Origin: UBA7672 sp038326205
GTDB taxonomy: Bacteria > Pseudomonadota > Alphaproteobacteria > Caulobacterales > Hyphomonadaceae
Length of the DNA stretch: 64,000 nucleotides
Assembly: GCA_038326205.1 (NCBI GenBank)
Contig: JBBQJV010000014.1
Location: 3,269 to 67,268 of the forward strand
Reading direction: 5' to 3'
Shown here piece by piece: positions 42,171-52,905 of this stretch. Position numbers and translations under genes: made by a program. The notes under the pieces are model-generated. The model searched no databases. It had not been told where the DNA came from and was given only the letters and a program-made list of their open reading frames with translations. Numbering within the stretch: position 1 is the stretch's first letter; the number at the start of each line of letters is the position of its first letter.

Positions 42171-43193
42171 TCAGGTCTCGACGCCCGCGCGTTTGAGGCC
42201 CAGCACCACGATCTTGTTCAGCAGGTCGGCATAACTGATGCCTGCGTGTAGTGCGGCCGACGCATATTCCTGGCTCGCAGCGATCTCGGGGTTCGGGTTG
42301 GCTTCGATGAAGTACGGAATGTCATCCTTCGAAAGACGGAAATCGATACGGCCATAGCCGTCCAGCTCCAGCGTGTGAGCTATCCGTTTTGCCAGCGTAC
42401 GAATTTTCGTCAGGACCTTCGCCGAGATGTCCTGTGCAGGGCCCTGCAAGATGCCGCGCTTCTCTTGATAGATCGGATCGTGCTTCACTTTTTCCGTCGC
42501 GATGGCGTGCGAGCCTTCGGCCAGATTGGAGAAGCTGAGCTCCCACACTGGCAGCACCTGAATGCGGTCATTGCCGAGCACGCCGACATAAATCTCGCGT
42601 CCGTCAATGAACTCTTCCGCGATGGCTGGCGTGTTCAGGCGCTTGTGAATGAATGCCACACGCTCAGCGAGTTTTTCGTCCGAGTCGACGATGGACGCCT
42701 GTGCGATGCCGAGGGACGCATCTTCCCACAGGCTCTTCACGATCAGCGGGAATTTAAGGCGCGCCGGCCGGCGCACCTTCTTGCCCATCGGGAACACAGC
42801 AAAAGCGGGTACCGGCACGCGGTGATACTTCAGCAGTTTCTTCGACAGGTCTTTCCCGCGCGCCAACATCAGGCCGCGCGGATTGCAGCCGGTATAGGGC
42901 ACGCGCAGGAGTTCGAGCAGTCCGACGACATTCTGCGCGTAGAGCGTCTCGCCGTGAAACTCTTCCAGCAGGTTGAAGACGATGTCCGGCTTCCAGTCTT
43001 CGACGGCATCGCGGATCGGCGTCAGTTCGGATTGTACGCCAATCATGCGTACGTCATGCCCGTTGCCCTGCAACGTCTTGATGACGTCGTATTCGGTCTT
43101 CCAGACATACGCCTCGTTTTCCGTCATCTCCGCGATGTTGTCGGGAGGGATTAGGTCGGGGTGTGCGAGGCAAAGGATACGTAGGGAATTCAT
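42171..43193 (-). CDS. ATP-grasp ligase (D-Ala-D-Ala-ligase-like)
   Basis: 340 residues. The first ATP-grasp subdomain is at the N-terminus (LRILCLAHPDLIPPDNIAE); the central region reads LKYHRVPVPAFAVFPMGKK ... FPLIVKSLWEDASLGIA, in which the Lys and the Ser/Gly loop hold the ATP phosphates, and the metal-binding end is GRIDFRLSKDDIPYFIEANPNPEIA. It resembles Ddl-type enzymes that join amino acids or peptides by acyl-phosphate chemistry. Translation starts at ATG 43193 within the peptidase gene's stop (ATGA), so the pair is coupled. The peptide substrate is unknown, and the neighbouring peptidase is the only clue. Confidence 0.88.
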   Translation of the reverse strand: MNSLRILCLAHPDLIPPDNIAEMTENEAYVWKTEYDVIKTLQGNGHDVRMIGVQSELTPIRDAVEDWKPDIVFNLLEEFHGETLYAQNVVGLLELLRVPYTGCNPRGLMLARGKDLSKKLLKYHRVPVPAFAVFPMGKKVRRPARLKFPLIVKSLWEDASLGIAQASIVDSDEKLAERVAFIHKRLNTPAIAEEFIDGREIYVGVLGNDRIQVLPVWELSFSNLAEGSHAIATEKVKHDPIYQEKRGILQGPAQDISAKVLTKIRTLAKRIAHTLELDGYGRIDFRLSKDDIPYFIEANPNPEIAASQEYASAALHAGISYADLLNKIVVLGLKRAGVET

Positions 43194-44251
43194 AAAGCGA
43201 ACCACTGCCTTCGCGAGGCGTGCAGCTGGTGCGCCACCTTGGTGTTCAACAAGCGAACCATCGATTTGCGCAACTGATACTCGCGGCCCGGCGCACGCAA
43301 TTTCAGCGCCCGCGCCCTGCTGATAAGCAGGTCGATCGTGTTGTCGAGTGCGATCTGGTGGGCGCCGGAAACGCGCCAGGCGGATTCACGAATAGCAGAC
43401 CGGTTGTGACGCAGGAACGACGACGCCGGCGGACGATGGGAATGGCGCGATTCGTTCGAGAAGATGCGCAGCAGGTCCCTGTCGTAACGCGTGTCGGTAT
43501 CGATCGCGTACCAGGCCAGCTTCTGTTCGTAATGTTCGGCTAACGTCTGGTTGAGGCGGCCCACCGGGTCGACCTCATGGCGTCGTGTGAGGCCAGACTT
43601 GGATCCAGAAATCTCGCCCATCAGCGTGTCGATATATTCGAGTTTGGCCCGCGCGCCGGACCAATCGGCGTACTTTTTCTTCCAGTTGGAGCGGGGCGTC
43701 AGCCACACGGCGAATGTCTCGGCGAAGTCTTCATCCGGATGGCTTTGTGCATACCAGCGCGGCAGATGCTGCACGAAGTTCTTGCTGTTTGGATTGGGGC
43801 AATAGCTTTCGGGATACCCCGTTGACGAGCGGCCGAACATATCCTGCCATTTGCGGCGGCGATGCAGCGCGTAGGCGTGCTGTACGATGTGCCCGGCCTC
43901 GTGCCGCAGGATCTGCATGCACACCCGGCGTGTACCGCCTTCGACGTCCTTGAACATTTTGCGTTCGAGCCGCGCCAGGCGGGGGTGGGCGAGGTAGAAT
44001 GGAATGGCGATGCCGGGCGTCGTATCGGGGCTGAACCATTCGTCGGAAATCCAGGCGTGGGCCTGAACGAGACCCTTGCGATTAAGTTCGCCGTTGAGTG
44101 TCTCCATGCTGCTTTGCAGCCAGGTGCCGTCGATCGAGACGTGGAGATCCTTGAGCCGCATCTGGAGTAGCTCGTCGTCCGGCAGAGAGGACCACCAAGG
44201 TTGACGCGTCTTGGTTTGCATTGACCAGAGTGTCCCGCCGGAATCGCCCAT
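43190..44251 (-). CDS. Putative zinc metallopeptidase (Peptidase_Mx-like)
   Basis: 353 residues from ATG 44251, with GGAGA nine bases upstream; ATG 44221 (MQTKTRQPW) is possible. The zinc motif HEAGH (about 117-121) in CMQILRHEAGHIVQHAYAL and the third ligand in HPDEDFAETFAVWL define a gluzincin-type site. No signal peptide is evident. A long basic C-terminal part (RLLNTKVAHQLHASRR) is unusual for a simple peptidase and may bind a partner or nucleic acid. It is translated first, then the ATP-grasp ligase, suggesting a peptide-modifying pair (inference). Confidence 0.83.
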   Translation of the reverse strand: MGDSGGTLWSMQTKTRQPWWSSLPDDELLQMRLKDLHVSIDGTWLQSSMETLNGELNRKGLVQAHAWISDEWFSPDTTPGIAIPFYLAHPRLARLERKMFKDVEGGTRRVCMQILRHEAGHIVQHAYALHRRRKWQDMFGRSSTGYPESYCPNPNSKNFVQHLPRWYAQSHPDEDFAETFAVWLTPRSNWKKKYADWSGARAKLEYIDTLMGEISGSKSGLTRRHEVDPVGRLNQTLAEHYEQKLAWYAIDTDTRYDRDLLRIFSNESRHSHRPPASSFLRHNRSAIRESAWRVSGAHQIALDNTIDLLISRARALKLRAPGREYQLRKSMVRLLNTKVAHQLHASRRQWFAL

Positions 44252-44455
44252 CAGATATGCTCTCCCGAGGCCGCGATTGCAGGCAAATCGGGGCCAACGG
44301 CCCTGACGAGCCGCACCACATGATTGACGGGCAAATCGTGTAACGGAAGCAAACGAACGACCTCTCCGCCTCGATGTGCGGATGGAACGCTTTCTAAACC
44401 ATAAATCTCCGGCCGCACCCAAGAAAAAGACCGCAAAGCATCCGAATTTTCGGTC

Positions 44456-45373
44456 CTAGACGGGGTCATACGGGAAGACATCGGCGGATGCATCGAGCTT
44501 GAAGAAGTCCGGGGCCATGGCCGGCAGGCAGGTATCGAGGATTTTTTCGGGGTTCCAGCCTGAAAGGTCCGCCATGGAGCGGATCGGGCGGGGCTGGTCG
44601 AAGAGGACGATTTCATTGCCCCTGACGCCGAATATCTGGCTGGTGACGTGCTTTGCCTTGTCGGCGCACAGCGCGACAGCCAGCTGGGCCACCTGATCGG
44701 CCCGCATCGCGTCCCGCATCCGGCCGACCCGCTGGGCGCTGGCTTCGTCTTTTACGGGAATTGACGCGATCATCCGGGTCCAGGCAAAGGGCGCGATGAC
44801 GTTGGAGCGGACATTGTTGCGGGCGCCCTCCATGGCGACGATCCGCGACAGGCCGACAATGCCCATCTTGGCGGCCGCATAATTCGCCTGTCCGATGTTT
44901 CCGATCAGCCCCGAGGTCGAGGTGAACAGCACATACGCGCCATCCTTCTGTTCACGGAATAATTCGATCGACGCCCGCGTCACGTTGAAAGACCCGCGCA
45001 GGTGGACATTGATGACCTTGTCCCAGTCTTCCTCGGTCATCTTGTGGAGCATGGTGTCGCGCAGGATGCCGGCCGGGTTGATGATGGCATTGAGCCCGCC
45101 AAACGTGTCCTTTGCCTGCTCGACCATTCGCCCCACAGCGGCGTAATCGGCTACGCTGTCCGAGTTCGACGCCGCCTCGCCGCCCGCCGCGCGGATCTCC
45201 TGCGCGACCTGTTCCGCTGGGCCGCCCGAGCCCTCGTCGCCGCCCGTCAGTGAACCGCCAAGGTCGTTTACCACCACCTTTGCGCCCTCGCGCGCCAGGA
45301 GAAGCGCCGTCTCCTTGCCGATCCCGTTGCCGCCGCCAGTGACCAGAACAACCTTGCCGTTGAGCACGCCCAT
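44456..45373 (-). CDS. Short-chain dehydrogenase (3-hydroxyacyl-CoA dehydrogenase-like)
   Basis: 305 residues. The NAD(P)-binding TGGGNGIG (12-19) and catalytic YxxxK (YAAAK, 165-169) with an upstream Ser (STSG) are present. The Asn-Asn-Ala-Gly motif is Asn-Pro-Ala-Gly here (99-102), a variation seen in the multifunctional-enzyme type SDRs. The C-terminal extension (IFGVRGNEIVLFDQPRPIRSM) matches hydroxyacyl-CoA dehydrogenase domains related to peroxisomal MFE-2. It probably oxidises 3-hydroxyacyl-CoA in lipid catabolism. It stands alone. Confidence 0.9.
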   Translation of the reverse strand: MGVLNGKVVLVTGGGNGIGKETALLLAREGAKVVVNDLGGSLTGGDEGSGGPAEQVAQEIRAAGGEAASNSDSVADYAAVGRMVEQAKDTFGGLNAIINPAGILRDTMLHKMTEEDWDKVINVHLRGSFNVTRASIELFREQKDGAYVLFTSTSGLIGNIGQANYAAAKMGIVGLSRIVAMEGARNNVRSNVIAPFAWTRMIASIPVKDEASAQRVGRMRDAMRADQVAQLAVALCADKAKHVTSQIFGVRGNEIVLFDQPRPIRSMADLSGWNPEKILDTCLPAMAPDFFKLDASADVFPYDPV

Positions 45374-45659
45374 GATCGTTTCCTCCAGTTTTTCCGGAGC
45401 AAGTCAGCACGGCCGAGCGGCGGAGGGAAGGCTGCGCCCCAGAGGCTTGCCGCCCGCTGCCACACAAATATTGTTGCACCCCGCCCCAACTATCCCTATT
45501 TGAACGGTCCAATAACCGGCTGCGCGAAGGGCCCCCGATTCCTTAAATGGGTTTGGGGGGAAGACGGCGACCAGCGGTGATGTGCTGACCTGGGCTGAGG
45601 CAAGAAAGCCGAAGCTGCGGTCGTTGGTTCGTCACTCTCGCCCGGAGCCCTTGGCGCCC

Positions 45660-46172
45660 ATGACTTCGCCTGCCTCTGCCACCCCTGCCTATTCTATTGT
45701 GCTGGAAGCGCCGGAGCACTCCGAAGCTGTAGAGGCGCTGTACGACGACGTGTTCGGCCCCGGCCGCTTCGCCAAGACTGCCGAGCGGTTGCGCGAGGGC
45801 AACACCAAGATCGCTGACGCCAGCCTCGTCGCGATCGACAGCGAGGGTCTTACGGGCGTCGTGCGCGTCTGGCCGGTCACAGTGGGAGAAACCAGCCGCG
45901 CAGCCTTCCTGGGCCCCATCGCTGTCGCCGACCGCCGCCGTCGCAACGGCCTTGCCTTCAAGCTGATGGAGCGCGCCATCGGCGTCTGCCGCGAGCAGGG
46001 CTATGCCGCCGTGATCCTCGTTGGTGATCTCGACTACTACGAACGCTTCGGCTTCAAACCCACCGGCGGCCGTTTCCAGCTTCCCGGCCCCGTCGACCAG
46101 CGCCGCGTCCTGATCCGCGACCTGTCGGACCGCGCCGCAAAGCTCGAAGGCGCGCTGGCTGTTCCGCGCTAG
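45660..46172 (+). CDS. GNAT-family N-acetyltransferase
   Basis: 170 residues from ATG 45660; the frame is open upstream, but MTSPASATPAYSIVLEAPEH is a natural start. The acetyl-CoA-binding loop appears as LGPIAVADRRRRNGLAFKLMERAI (Q/RxxGxG/A-type), followed by VILVGDLDYYERFGFKPTGG, the conserved GNAT YYxRFGF element. The acceptor substrate is unknown. It converges on the MoxR operon, four bases from the last gene's stop. Confidence 0.9.
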   Translation: MTSPASATPAYSIVLEAPEHSEAVEALYDDVFGPGRFAKTAERLREGNTKIADASLVAIDSEGLTGVVRVWPVTVGETSRAAFLGPIAVADRRRRNGLAFKLMERAIGVCREQGYAAVILVGDLDYYERFGFKPTGGRFQLPGPVDQRRVLIRDLSDRAAKLEGALAVPR

Positions 46173-46175
46173 AGC

Positions 46176-48221
46176 TCAGCGCCCCTCGCGCCGCCACGCC
46201 AGCATCATGAACGCACACGCGAGCAGCATGCCGAACACGCCGGGCAGCAGTGTGGTGCTCTCCGTCGCGCGTACGGCGTAGGCGCTGCGCTTTCGCAGGC
46301 CGAACCAGTCGGAGCCTGAGGCGTTGCCGCGCGCGTCCACACGCTGCATGCGCGGCAGGGTGGGCGTGCCGTCGGCACCGAGCTTATAAACGCCGCCAAG
46401 CGTCGCGGTCGCCAGCGGTTGGATCTTGTCGGCCGTCGCGCGCAGATCGAGATACTCGCGCGGATGCGTCGGTCCGCGCAGCGTCACGGCGCTCAGCTTG
46501 CCGCTCTTGGCGCGATAGAGCCCGAGCTCTGTCGCGGGCAGCGTCGCCTGATAATGGCCCGGCGAGGTCAGCGACCAGTCGGTCTCCACTTCCTTGCCGT
46601 CGGGACCCGTCATAACCAGCTTGCCCGGCGTATCGGACATCGTCTGCAGGTGCGCCTTGATCTCGGGAGATGCGCCGGCTTCCAACTTGAGCAGTTCTTC
46701 CTCGAGCTCAGGCTCCTTCATCAGCCAATGCGCCGTGCGGCGGATCAGTTCGGCATATGGCCCGCCGCCATCATAGCCGCGCGCCCACAGCCAGAGTTGA
46801 TCCGACATCACGCTCGCCACGCGGCCCTTGCCGACACGCTTCAACAGCAGCAGCGGATTCCCATCCGGCGTCTGCATCAGCGATTCAGCGTTGCCGCTTT
46901 CCATCTTCATATAGCGCATCCACGGCCCCCAGTCGTCGGTGGAAAGCGTCGCCGTCACTGAGTGACGCTTGCCGAGTGCGGTGAGTTGCGGAACGAATTT
47001 TCCGTCGACCATCTCTCCCGTCGCGCGTCCCGGTAGCACACCGCCGAGCGGGGTATCGTAGAGCCTGTAGGCGCCCGCATAGGACGGACCTGCCGCGACC
47101 AGAAGCGCGCCTCCCTGTTCGACATAGCGCGCCACGCGATCGAGATAAGCTTCCTCCAGCACGGCCGGGCGCAGCTCGTGGTCAAAGATTACGAGATTGA
47201 ACTCGTCGAGCTTCTCGCGGAACAGCTGCGCTTTTGGGAATGCGATCAACGCGATCTCTTCGGTCGGCACATTGTCAGACTTGTTAGGCGGCCGCAAAAT
47301 TGTGAAGTGCACAAGATCGACCGCCGGGTCGGATTTCAGCAGGTCGCGCCACACCCGCGCGCCCGCATGCGGCTCGCCAGTGATCAGCAGCACGCGCAGG
47401 CGATCCTGAACGCCGGAAATGCGTGCCGAGGCGAGGTTGTTCGCTAGCGTCAGCTCATTCGGAATGCCGTCCACTGACAGTACGACAAGGTTCTCGCCGC
47501 GCTGGCTCAGGATGAAGCTGATCATCTGCGGCTCGCCGACTTTCACGGTCTGGTCCGGCTGCGCCTCGCCATTTATGGTGATGCCAACCGGCACGGTCTT
47601 CGCCGACGGATCGTTCACCTGCACCCGCATCGCAACCTTCTGGTCGATGATGGAGAAGGACGGCGCCGACTGGATCTCGATATTGCGGTCGATCTCATCT
47701 TCACCGCCCACGATCATGGCGTGGATCGGGCCGAGTTTCTGCGCCTCTGTGGTGTCCTGCGGAATGTCGTGGATCTGGCCGTCCGTGATCATTACCGCGC
47801 CAGCGATGCGGTCGCGCGGTGCGTCTGAGAGGGCGGATTGCAGCGCGATATACATGTCCGTGCCATCGGCGCCCGCATCGGTCTCGGCGACGCGTAGCTC
47901 CAGCGTGTCGTCCGCCTCGATTTGCTTGCGGATGGCGTCATAGGCGGCCTGCGCCGTTTCTGTGCGGCCCCGGAAGTTCATGCTCTCGGAGCGATCCATC
48001 ACCACCGCCACGATATCTTTCAGCGGTTCACGCTGTTCCTGGATCCATTGCGGATTGGCGAGGGCCACTGCCAGCACGGTCATCGCCAGCGCACGGAAAA
48101 GCCACGCCTTGCCGCGCAGCGCGACATAGACGCTCCACAGAATGACGGCCACGCCGACCAGACCCCACAGCGCAAGCCACGGGATCAGCGGATCAAAACC
48201 AAGGCGGGAGGCATCCATCAT
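46176..48221 (-). CDS. Membrane VWA-like protein, last gene of the MoxR operon
   Basis: 681 residues. Two N-terminal membrane helices (13-55) are followed by a VWA-like domain (VVAVVMDRSESMNFRGR, MIDAS-type DxSxS at 76-80), then a large extracytoplasmic region that includes a glutamine-amidotransferase-like fold (FNLVIFDHELRPAVLEEAYLDRV ... ARYVEQGGALLVAAG) and a last membrane helix (VFGMLLACAFMMLAWR). It overlaps the upstream gene by ATGA. MoxR-system proteins of this kind assemble or fold extracytoplasmic complexes using the AAA+ ATPase; the specific client here is unknown. Confidence 0.83.
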   Translation of the reverse strand: MMDASRLGFDPLIPWLALWGLVGVAVILWSVYVALRGKAWLFRALAMTVLAVALANPQWIQEQREPLKDIVAVVMDRSESMNFRGRTETAQAAYDAIRKQIEADDTLELRVAETDAGADGTDMYIALQSALSDAPRDRIAGAVMITDGQIHDIPQDTTEAQKLGPIHAMIVGGEDEIDRNIEIQSAPSFSIIDQKVAMRVQVNDPSAKTVPVGITINGEAQPDQTVKVGEPQMISFILSQRGENLVVLSVDGIPNELTLANNLASARISGVQDRLRVLLITGEPHAGARVWRDLLKSDPAVDLVHFTILRPPNKSDNVPTEEIALIAFPKAQLFREKLDEFNLVIFDHELRPAVLEEAYLDRVARYVEQGGALLVAAGPSYAGAYRLYDTPLGGVLPGRATGEMVDGKFVPQLTALGKRHSVTATLSTDDWGPWMRYMKMESGNAESLMQTPDGNPLLLLKRVGKGRVASVMSDQLWLWARGYDGGGPYAELIRRTAHWLMKEPELEEELLKLEAGASPEIKAHLQTMSDTPGKLVMTGPDGKEVETDWSLTSPGHYQATLPATELGLYRAKSGKLSAVTLRGPTHPREYLDLRATADKIQPLATATLGGVYKLGADGTPTLPRMQRVDARGNASGSDWFGLRKRSAYAVRATESTTLLPGVFGMLLACAFMMLAWRREGR

Positions 48222-50956
48222 GGCCCGTTCGCCCTGTCGCGCGCGGTGCCAAGACGCTCAAGCAGATCGGGAATGTGAACCTGGTCTTCCTTGTAGTTTC
48301 CGGTGAGGATGTACATCACGAGGTTGATACCGAAGCGGTAAGCCATTTCGCGCGCCTGCTCGCCGCCGTCCATGGTCAACAGCGGGCGACCGGTCTTGTC
48401 GTCGATGGCCCATGCGCCGGCCCAGTCCGAACCGCCGATGAAAAGACCTGAGACGCCATCGCCGCGCCGGGTATCGCGATCGGTTGCGCCGCTCTCGATC
48501 CACAGGCGTCCATTCAGGCGGCCGGGGAAGGAGCGGATCAAATAATAGCTCTTGGTCAGAACGTGGTTGGCCGGCGCAGGTATCATCTGTGGCGCGTCGA
48601 TGCCCTTCAGCAGGCGCTGCAGATCTTGCGAGACATCGCGGCCCGGCGTGGCGTCGCGTGTGTCGACAACGAACGCTCCGCCAGCACGCAGATAGGCATT
48701 CACCTTTGCGACGGCTGCAGGCGGCAGCGCTTTCGCATCGCGCGACACGGCGTAATAGATCATCGGGTAGAGTTCGAGACTGTCACGCGACAGGTCGACG
48801 CCATGCGGCAGTTCAGGCTCAACCGAGGTGCGCTGTCCGAGTTGGTAGGACAGGCCGAACAGTCCCGCCTTTGTCGTATCGTCCAGCCTGCGATCCCCGG
48901 TTTTCACATAGGCAAACCGCAGGTGCGCTGCTGCCTCGCGGGCAAGCTGTTCCTTCGTCTGGGCGGACGCAGGTGGCGCAACATCAAGAATGGCACCGCC
49001 GATGAAGAACATGGCGAGCAAACCAACAGCTGTCTTCCTGCCCAAGAGCCGCGGGATGCGTCCCGCGAACGCCAGGGCAATCAGCAGGTCCAGCGCCACG
49101 ATGCCGAGCGCTAGCCCGATCATCCAACCGCCAAGACCGGCGCGCTCCACGATGGCGGCCTCTTGTGTGACGGTGACTTCCGCGGGCCATGCATTGAAAG
49201 ATTGGGGGGCGGGTGCGCCTGCGTTGAGCGCGCGTTCACCGCCCGGTCCGAGATAGATGCCCGGCGGCGTGGTCGGAGCAGGACGGGTGGTGAGGAATGT
49301 GGCGGCGGGAATGGGCGTCGCGGACGATTGCGGCGGCGTCAGCACGCCATACCCGTCAAGCACGCGCGAAGGCGTCAATGTGCCTTCCGTACCCAATGCA
49401 GAAGGAGCGGCGCGCTCACCACCGGATACCACTGAGCGACGCAGCATCTCAACGAAGGCGCCGGTATAGGGCAGGTCGGACCAGTCAGGATCGGCGGTGA
49501 CGTGGAACAGGATCAGCTCGCCGCGTCCCATCCGCTTGGCCGTCACCAGAGGCGTGCCGTCTTCGAGTTTGGCCCATGTCAGGCCTTCTAGTTCGGACGA
49601 AGGCTGGGCCAGAACCTGCTGGCGCACGGCTGCGTCTGCCGGCCTCGGAATACCAAAGAAGGGCGAGGTGGCGGGGAAGTCCGCAACCTTCTGCGGCGTC
49701 TCCCACGACAGTGACGAGCCAAGCGAGCGCGATGTCGGCCGAAGCGTCACCGGCGTCAGTGCGCCTTCCTGTGCAGCGAGGCGCGGCCCGGCAAAGCGAA
49801 TCAGAACGCCGCCCTTGTCGATCCATTCCGTCAGGCGTGTCTTGGTCGCATCATCGATGATGCCCCGGTCGCCCATGATGATCGCATCGATCGGCGTATC
49901 GAGTAGGTTAGACAACGGCTTCTCGGTAAGTTGCGCGTACGGCTGCAGCGCCTTGCGCGCATAATAGTGTTCGGCAAGCAGCGGTTGCGCCTCGTTCTGG
50001 GTATCGGCCAGCCCGACATGCGGCCTGCGCGCCGTGTCGTCCCACAGCCAGACACCGCCCGCCGAAGGCGATCCGCCGATGCGGAAGCGCGCGACGCGGT
50101 TGAGTGCCGCCGCCGGGATCGGGAACGTTGCATCCGCAGTCGTTGATCCGCCATCGAAGGCAATGCGGGTCGAGGCGATCGACGCCCCTTCCGAGGTTTC
50201 GGCGATGATGTCCGCCGTGACGCCGGGCGTTGTCTCCGCCCGCACAACTGAGACTCGCGCGCCTTCGGCAGACGAATCTGCTGAGGTGATTGCAAACGCG
50301 CTCTTGGGCCGCGTGATGCGCACGCTCGTGGCGCCTTTGGATGCAAGACCGCGCGCGAAGGCCGCCGCGCTGTCGTGATCGAAACCGTCCGTCACCCAGA
50401 TGATCCTGCCGGGCTTCAATTGTGTCGTGTCCAGCGCCGTCATCGCCGCCATGCGATCTGGCAGCCACGCCGCAGGGCGCTCGTTGCGCAGCAGTTGCCG
50501 CGCCGTCTCTGCGTCCAGCGCTTCGGACGGATCGCGCGCCACTTCACGCGGCGCGGTGAACACCACGTGTAGCGCGCCGCCCTCTTGCGATGCCTCGTCC
50601 ACCGCAGCCGTGGCCATGCGCACCACATCGCGCCAGCGTTCCGCGCTGGTCCAGCCATCGTCGACCACGATCAGCGTGCCGCCCATCGTGCTGGCCTGCG
50701 CGTTCGGCGCCCATGTCGGTCGCGCAAAGCCAAGGATTGCCAGCGCCAGCGCAATCATCCGCAGCAGCAACAGCCACCATGGCGTCCGCGCCGGTGTTTC
50801 TTCTTCGGGCTTCAGGTCTTCCAACAGCGCCAGCGACGGCAGCGCAAAACGCTTCGGTTCTGGCGGTGTCGCGCGCAGCAACAGCCACAGCAGCGGCAGC
50901 GCAAGCAACCCGAGCAGCGCCCATGGCTGCAGGAACAGGAAAGGTCCCAGGCTCAC
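48218..50956 (-). CDS. BatA-like N-terminal domain with C-terminal DUF4159
   Basis: 912 residues. The N-terminus is the aerotolerance/BatA module with two helices (LLGLLALPLLWLLL and LLLLRMIALALAILGFA), then a degenerate VWA domain (TLIVVDDGWTSAERW), long beta-rich middle domains, a membrane helix (MIGLALGIVALDLLIALAF) near 640, a second (KTAVGLLAMFFIGGAIL) and a C-terminal DUF4159 domain (DDTTKAGLFGLSYQLGQRTS, AWAIDDKTGRPLLTMDGGEQAREMAYR). This fusion is the common third protein of the MoxR/DUF58 cluster. It overlaps both neighbours by four bases. Confidence 0.87.
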   Translation of the reverse strand: MSLGPFLFLQPWALLGLLALPLLWLLLRATPPEPKRFALPSLALLEDLKPEEETPARTPWWLLLLRMIALALAILGFARPTWAPNAQASTMGGTLIVVDDGWTSAERWRDVVRMATAAVDEASQEGGALHVVFTAPREVARDPSEALDAETARQLLRNERPAAWLPDRMAAMTALDTTQLKPGRIIWVTDGFDHDSAAAFARGLASKGATSVRITRPKSAFAITSADSSAEGARVSVVRAETTPGVTADIIAETSEGASIASTRIAFDGGSTTADATFPIPAAALNRVARFRIGGSPSAGGVWLWDDTARRPHVGLADTQNEAQPLLAEHYYARKALQPYAQLTEKPLSNLLDTPIDAIIMGDRGIIDDATKTRLTEWIDKGGVLIRFAGPRLAAQEGALTPVTLRPTSRSLGSSLSWETPQKVADFPATSPFFGIPRPADAAVRQQVLAQPSSELEGLTWAKLEDGTPLVTAKRMGRGELILFHVTADPDWSDLPYTGAFVEMLRRSVVSGGERAAPSALGTEGTLTPSRVLDGYGVLTPPQSSATPIPAATFLTTRPAPTTPPGIYLGPGGERALNAGAPAPQSFNAWPAEVTVTQEAAIVERAGLGGWMIGLALGIVALDLLIALAFAGRIPRLLGRKTAVGLLAMFFIGGAILDVAPPASAQTKEQLAREAAAHLRFAYVKTGDRRLDDTTKAGLFGLSYQLGQRTSVEPELPHGVDLSRDSLELYPMIYYAVSRDAKALPPAAVAKVNAYLRAGGAFVVDTRDATPGRDVSQDLQRLLKGIDAPQMIPAPANHVLTKSYYLIRSFPGRLNGRLWIESGATDRDTRRGDGVSGLFIGGSDWAGAWAIDDKTGRPLLTMDGGEQAREMAYRFGINLVMYILTGNYKEDQVHIPDLLERLGTARDRANGP

Positions 50957-51825
50957 GCCGCGACCCCGCTGGTGAAGCCATAGGCCAACTGGCCGAGCGG
51001 CGTTCGCGGCGCCTCGGTGGTGACGTGACTCACAAAGCGCCAGCCGAGTTCAGCGGATAGATCCGTCATGTCCTTCCGGCGTTGGGCGAACTTGTCGAGA
51101 TAACCATCGCGGATGGATTCAGCGCGGCCGATCAGGCGTTCCGAGTCCTGTCCCGGACGAAAGAACCGCACGCGGCCATTGAATGGATATGTCTCTTCGA
51201 TCGGATCGCAGACCTGCAGCAGCACGCCATCGCGGCACTTGGCGGCCACGGGCGTCAACCGCGCGCGCCAATCAGCAAGCGGTGAATAGAAGTCGCTGCA
51301 CACCACCACAGCCGCCACGTCGCGGGGTGGTCGCGGAAAGGGCGTGCCAGCCGGAATATTGCGGATGTCCTCGCCCACACGTGCAGCAGCCCGTGCGCCA
51401 GACACCGGCCCGCGTCCGCCGCCTAGCGCGCCACAGCGTTCACCCGACCGCGACAGCGCCCCGGCCAGCGCCATGCACAGCAACAGCGCGCGATCGGCCT
51501 TGTGCGGCAGCATGTCTCCGCTCGACCAGTGAAAGCCTGCGCTTGGGTCGTTCCAGAAAAGGAAGGTACGCGCGGTTTCCAGTTCGGTCTCGCGCACGAA
51601 CAGGTTTTCCTCGCGCGCGGACCTGCGCCAGTCGATGCGATCTGCGCCGTCTTCAGCTGTGTGACGGCGATACTGCCAGAAATTCTCGCCCATGCCCGAC
51701 TTGCGCCGGCCAGCCGAACCAAGATGCGCTGCACTCGCCGCGCGTGCGTGCGTGGTCAGCGTGCCAAGGTCGCCTGCGAGGGCGGAGGCTTCAGCTTTCA
51801 ACTGCGATAGGGGCGCCTGTGGCAC
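50953..51825 (-). CDS. DUF58 domain protein
   Basis: 290 residues. The DUF58 signature RIDWRRSAREENLFVRETE is intact and preceded by GENFWQYRRHTAEDGAD. The domain is related to VWA, and these proteins normally accompany MoxR ATPases as substrate adaptors. Its start overlaps nothing, but its stop overlaps the BatA/DUF4159 start (ATGA), 34 bases after the moxR stop. No membrane segment is obvious; it is likely cytosolic or peripheral. Confidence 0.9.
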   Translation of the reverse strand: MPQAPLSQLKAEASALAGDLGTLTTHARAASAAHLGSAGRRKSGMGENFWQYRRHTAEDGADRIDWRRSAREENLFVRETELETARTFLFWNDPSAGFHWSSGDMLPHKADRALLLCMALAGALSRSGERCGALGGGRGPVSGARAAARVGEDIRNIPAGTPFPRPPRDVAAVVVCSDFYSPLADWRARLTPVAAKCRDGVLLQVCDPIEETYPFNGRVRFFRPGQDSERLIGRAESIRDGYLDKFAQRRKDMTDLSAELGWRFVSHVTTEAPRTPLGQLAYGFTSGVAA

Positions 51826-51859
51826 TTGGTGAAGTCCTGGGGGAGGTCATGGGGAGGGC

Positions 51860-52858
<999 letters not shown>

Positions 52859-52905
52859 ACGGCGCATTTACCTATCTTTGGGGCGAACCCGGAGGTCGAG
52901 TTGCC

